Positions 31,167 through 32,526 of a stretch of 32,526 nucleotides of DNA are shown here, piece after piece. The position numbers and the translations under genes were made by a program. Origin of the DNA: Chromera velia (Eukaryota > Sar > Chromeraceae); contig JAHBMJ010000974.1 of the NCBI GenBank assembly GCA_018398765.1, positions 1-32,526 of the forward strand, given 5' to 3'. Numbering within the stretch: the first letter of the stretch is position 1; each line of letters starts with the position of its first letter. Under the pieces are notes generated by a model, which worked only from the letters and a program-made list of their open reading frames with translations, was not told the origin of the DNA and made no database searches.

Positions 31167-32526
31167 ATGCTCTCTCAGGTTTACATTCTGTCTCCGAGGG
31201 GGGACACGATTATCAATCGAGACTTTAGGGGAGACATCTTTAGAGGCACTGCCGAGATTTTCTTTCGGAAGGTAAAATTTTGGGGAGGAGACGCCCCCCC
31301 CATCTTCAATGTGGACGGTATCAACTACATCTTTGTGAAGAAAAACGGGCTTTATTTCGTTTGTGTGACCCTACAGAATGTGTCCCCAACCTATGTGGTC
31401 GAACTTCTTCTTCGTGTCACGAAACTCGTCAAGGACTTCTGCGGGGTCTTGTCCGAGGAGTCGATCCGGAAGAATTTCATTTTGGTGTATGAGATTTTGG
31501 ATGAGGTTCTTGACTACGGTTATCCCCAGATGCTCTCCACAGAAAACCTGAAATCCCGAATCCACAACGAGGCCATTATGGTCGATTCACAGGGTGTGGG
31601 TGCTGCTGCCAGTGCCACAAAGACCCTCGCCAATCTGGCCCTCGGAACTCTAGGCTCCCAGCTGCCCTCCTTCCAAGGATTCAACCCGAAGACGGTCCCC
31701 AGCAACGCCGTGCACCGGCCTGTCGGGCACTCATCCGCCGAGGCTGGGCCCCAGGGACGGAAGAATGAGGTTTTCCTGGACATTCTTGAACGTCTGACGG
31801 TTGTGCTGAACACCAGTGGGTATATCCTCAACAGCTGCATCGACGGGACAATTCAGATGAAAAGCTACCTGACTGGAAACCCGGAGCTGAAGCTGGCACT
31901 CAACGACGATCTGGTGATCGGGAAACACAACTTTCAGGGGGGAGGTCAGTGGGGTGGAAATTCGTACAGCGTTTTTCATTTGCTGTTGGGAAGCACAGCT
32001 TTGAGGGAGGGTGGTGGAAAGTTTGGTGGGGTGGATGTTTTTGAGGGAAGCTGCGGTAGCGGGGGAGGGGAGAAGAAAGATCATCATGCAAAAATTGCCG
32101 GAGAGCAAAACGGACGAAGCAGTGCACGTGAAAGAGACAGAAAGACAGATGCGTACAAAAACTGCTTATCTATCGATGCATGCAGAAAGAGAACTGAGAG
32201 AGATGAGTTGACATTGTCGCAAGCTCTGTTTTTTTGCACGAAAAATCACTTCCTCACAGCTCGCCCATTCATGCTTCTTCTCGGCATTCTCCTCAAAGAA
32301 CGGGCAAAGTTCTCGATTGGGGAAGAGGGACGGGAAACTGTCTGTTGTAACGGAGAAGAAAGGAGAGCAAACACTGCCGGATGCTTCATTGAATATCGAT
32401 GTTCCGTCCCCTCTTTTTTTTTGCGATGTTCCGTCTCCCCCTTTTTTTTTGCAATGTTCCCCACACACCCTTACAACTCCCTCCTCGCTCTCCGTCTCTC
32501 TCTCTTTCCGTCTCCCCCCCCCCCCC
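31167..32526 (+). CDS. AP-4 adaptor complex mu subunit, 5' part
   Basis: The medium subunit of the AP-4 clathrin-independent adaptor sorts membrane cargo at the trans-Golgi. The ATG at 31167 starts MLSQVYILSPRGDTIINRDF, the longin-like N-terminus of mu adaptins. FWGGDAPPIFNVDGINYIFV, GLYFVCVTLQNVSPTYVVEL, KLVKDFCGVLSEESIRKNFI, LVYEILDEVLDYGYPQ and the second-domain start KNEVFLDILERLTVVLNTSG fit AP-4 rather than AP-1 or AP-2 mu. DGTIQMKSYLTGNPELKLAL follows. Exon 1 most likely ends at 31944, before a GTCAGT donor. The frame stays open by chance through the presumed intron to the window edge. The C-terminal cargo-binding part lies outside. Confidence 0.88.
   Translation, partial: MLSQVYILSPRGDTIINRDFRGDIFRGTAEIFFRKVKFWGGDAPPIFNVDGINYIFVKKNGLYFVCVTLQNVSPTYVVELLLRVTKLVKDFCGVLSEESIRKNFILVYEILDEVLDYGYPQMLSTENLKSRIHNEAIMVDSQGVGAAASATKTLANLALGTLGSQLPSFQGFNPKTVPSNAVHRPVGHSSAEAGPQGRKNEVFLDILERLTVVLNTSGYILNSCIDGTIQMKSYLTGNPELKLALNDDLVIGKHNFQGGGQWGGNSYSVFHLLLGSTALREGGGKFGGVDVFEGSCGSGGGEKKDHHAKIAGEQNGRSSARERDRKTDAYKNCLSIDACRKRTERDELTLSQALFFCTKNHFLTARPFMLLLGILLKERAKFSIGEEGRETVCCNGEERRANTAGCFIEYRCSVPSFFLRCSVSPFFFAMFPTHPYNSLLALRLSLFPSPPPP
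32397..32460. repeat. Short tandem repeat near the right edge
   Basis: The unit GATGTTCCGTC followed by a C/T run and a T tract ending in TTTG occurs twice, with a third partial copy (AATGTTCC). It lies in the presumed first intron of the AP-4 mu gene. The window then ends in a TC-rich tract and a poly-C run. Confidence 0.75.

Overview
The window looks like nuclear DNA of a unicellular eukaryotic alga from the alveolate lineage, most likely a chromerid such as Chromera velia. This is an inference from four things: intron-dense genes whose exons join in frame, an alveolate/stramenopile-style receptor with cysteine-rich and multi-pass membrane regions, an ascorbate peroxidase with what looks like a two-part complex-plastid leader, and a Ty3/gypsy retrotransposon. 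No rRNA, tRNA or bacterial operon features were seen.

Layout. (1) 331-2151, minus strand: a small 3-exon gene for a proline-, serine- and RS-rich protein of unknown function, with an apparent one-base frame break in a 10-C run. (2) 2548-2965: two related tandem arrays (62-bp and 55-bp units). (3) 3365-18831, plus strand: the main feature, one 18-exon gene whose exons splice in phase into a predicted 3,408-residue protein. It has a signal peptide, a periplasmic-binding-protein-like (ANF-receptor type) ligand-binding domain, leucine-rich repeats, a GCC2/GCC3-type cysteine-rich region, a multi-pass membrane region and a very long disordered tail. (4) 18832-20640: no supported gene. (5) About 20897-21312: an A+T-rich foldback repeat. 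(6) 21345-28036, minus strand: a full-length Ty3/gypsy element with 540-bp LTRs, a 5-bp target duplication, gag, a likely -1 frameshift site and pol. It is disabled by at least 19 nonsense codons, but I find no frameshift indel. (7) 28837-30430, minus strand: a 3-exon ascorbate peroxidase. (8) 31167 to the right edge, plus strand: the 5' part of the AP-4 adaptor mu subunit, divergent from the peroxidase.

The genes do not form an operon or pathway. The giant receptor would act at the cell surface or an endomembrane, the peroxidase would detoxify hydrogen peroxide (probably in the plastid), and AP-4 mu would sort cargo at the trans-Golgi. Exon models were built by hand from splice consensus, reading-frame phase and domain continuity. 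No search or transcript evidence was available.
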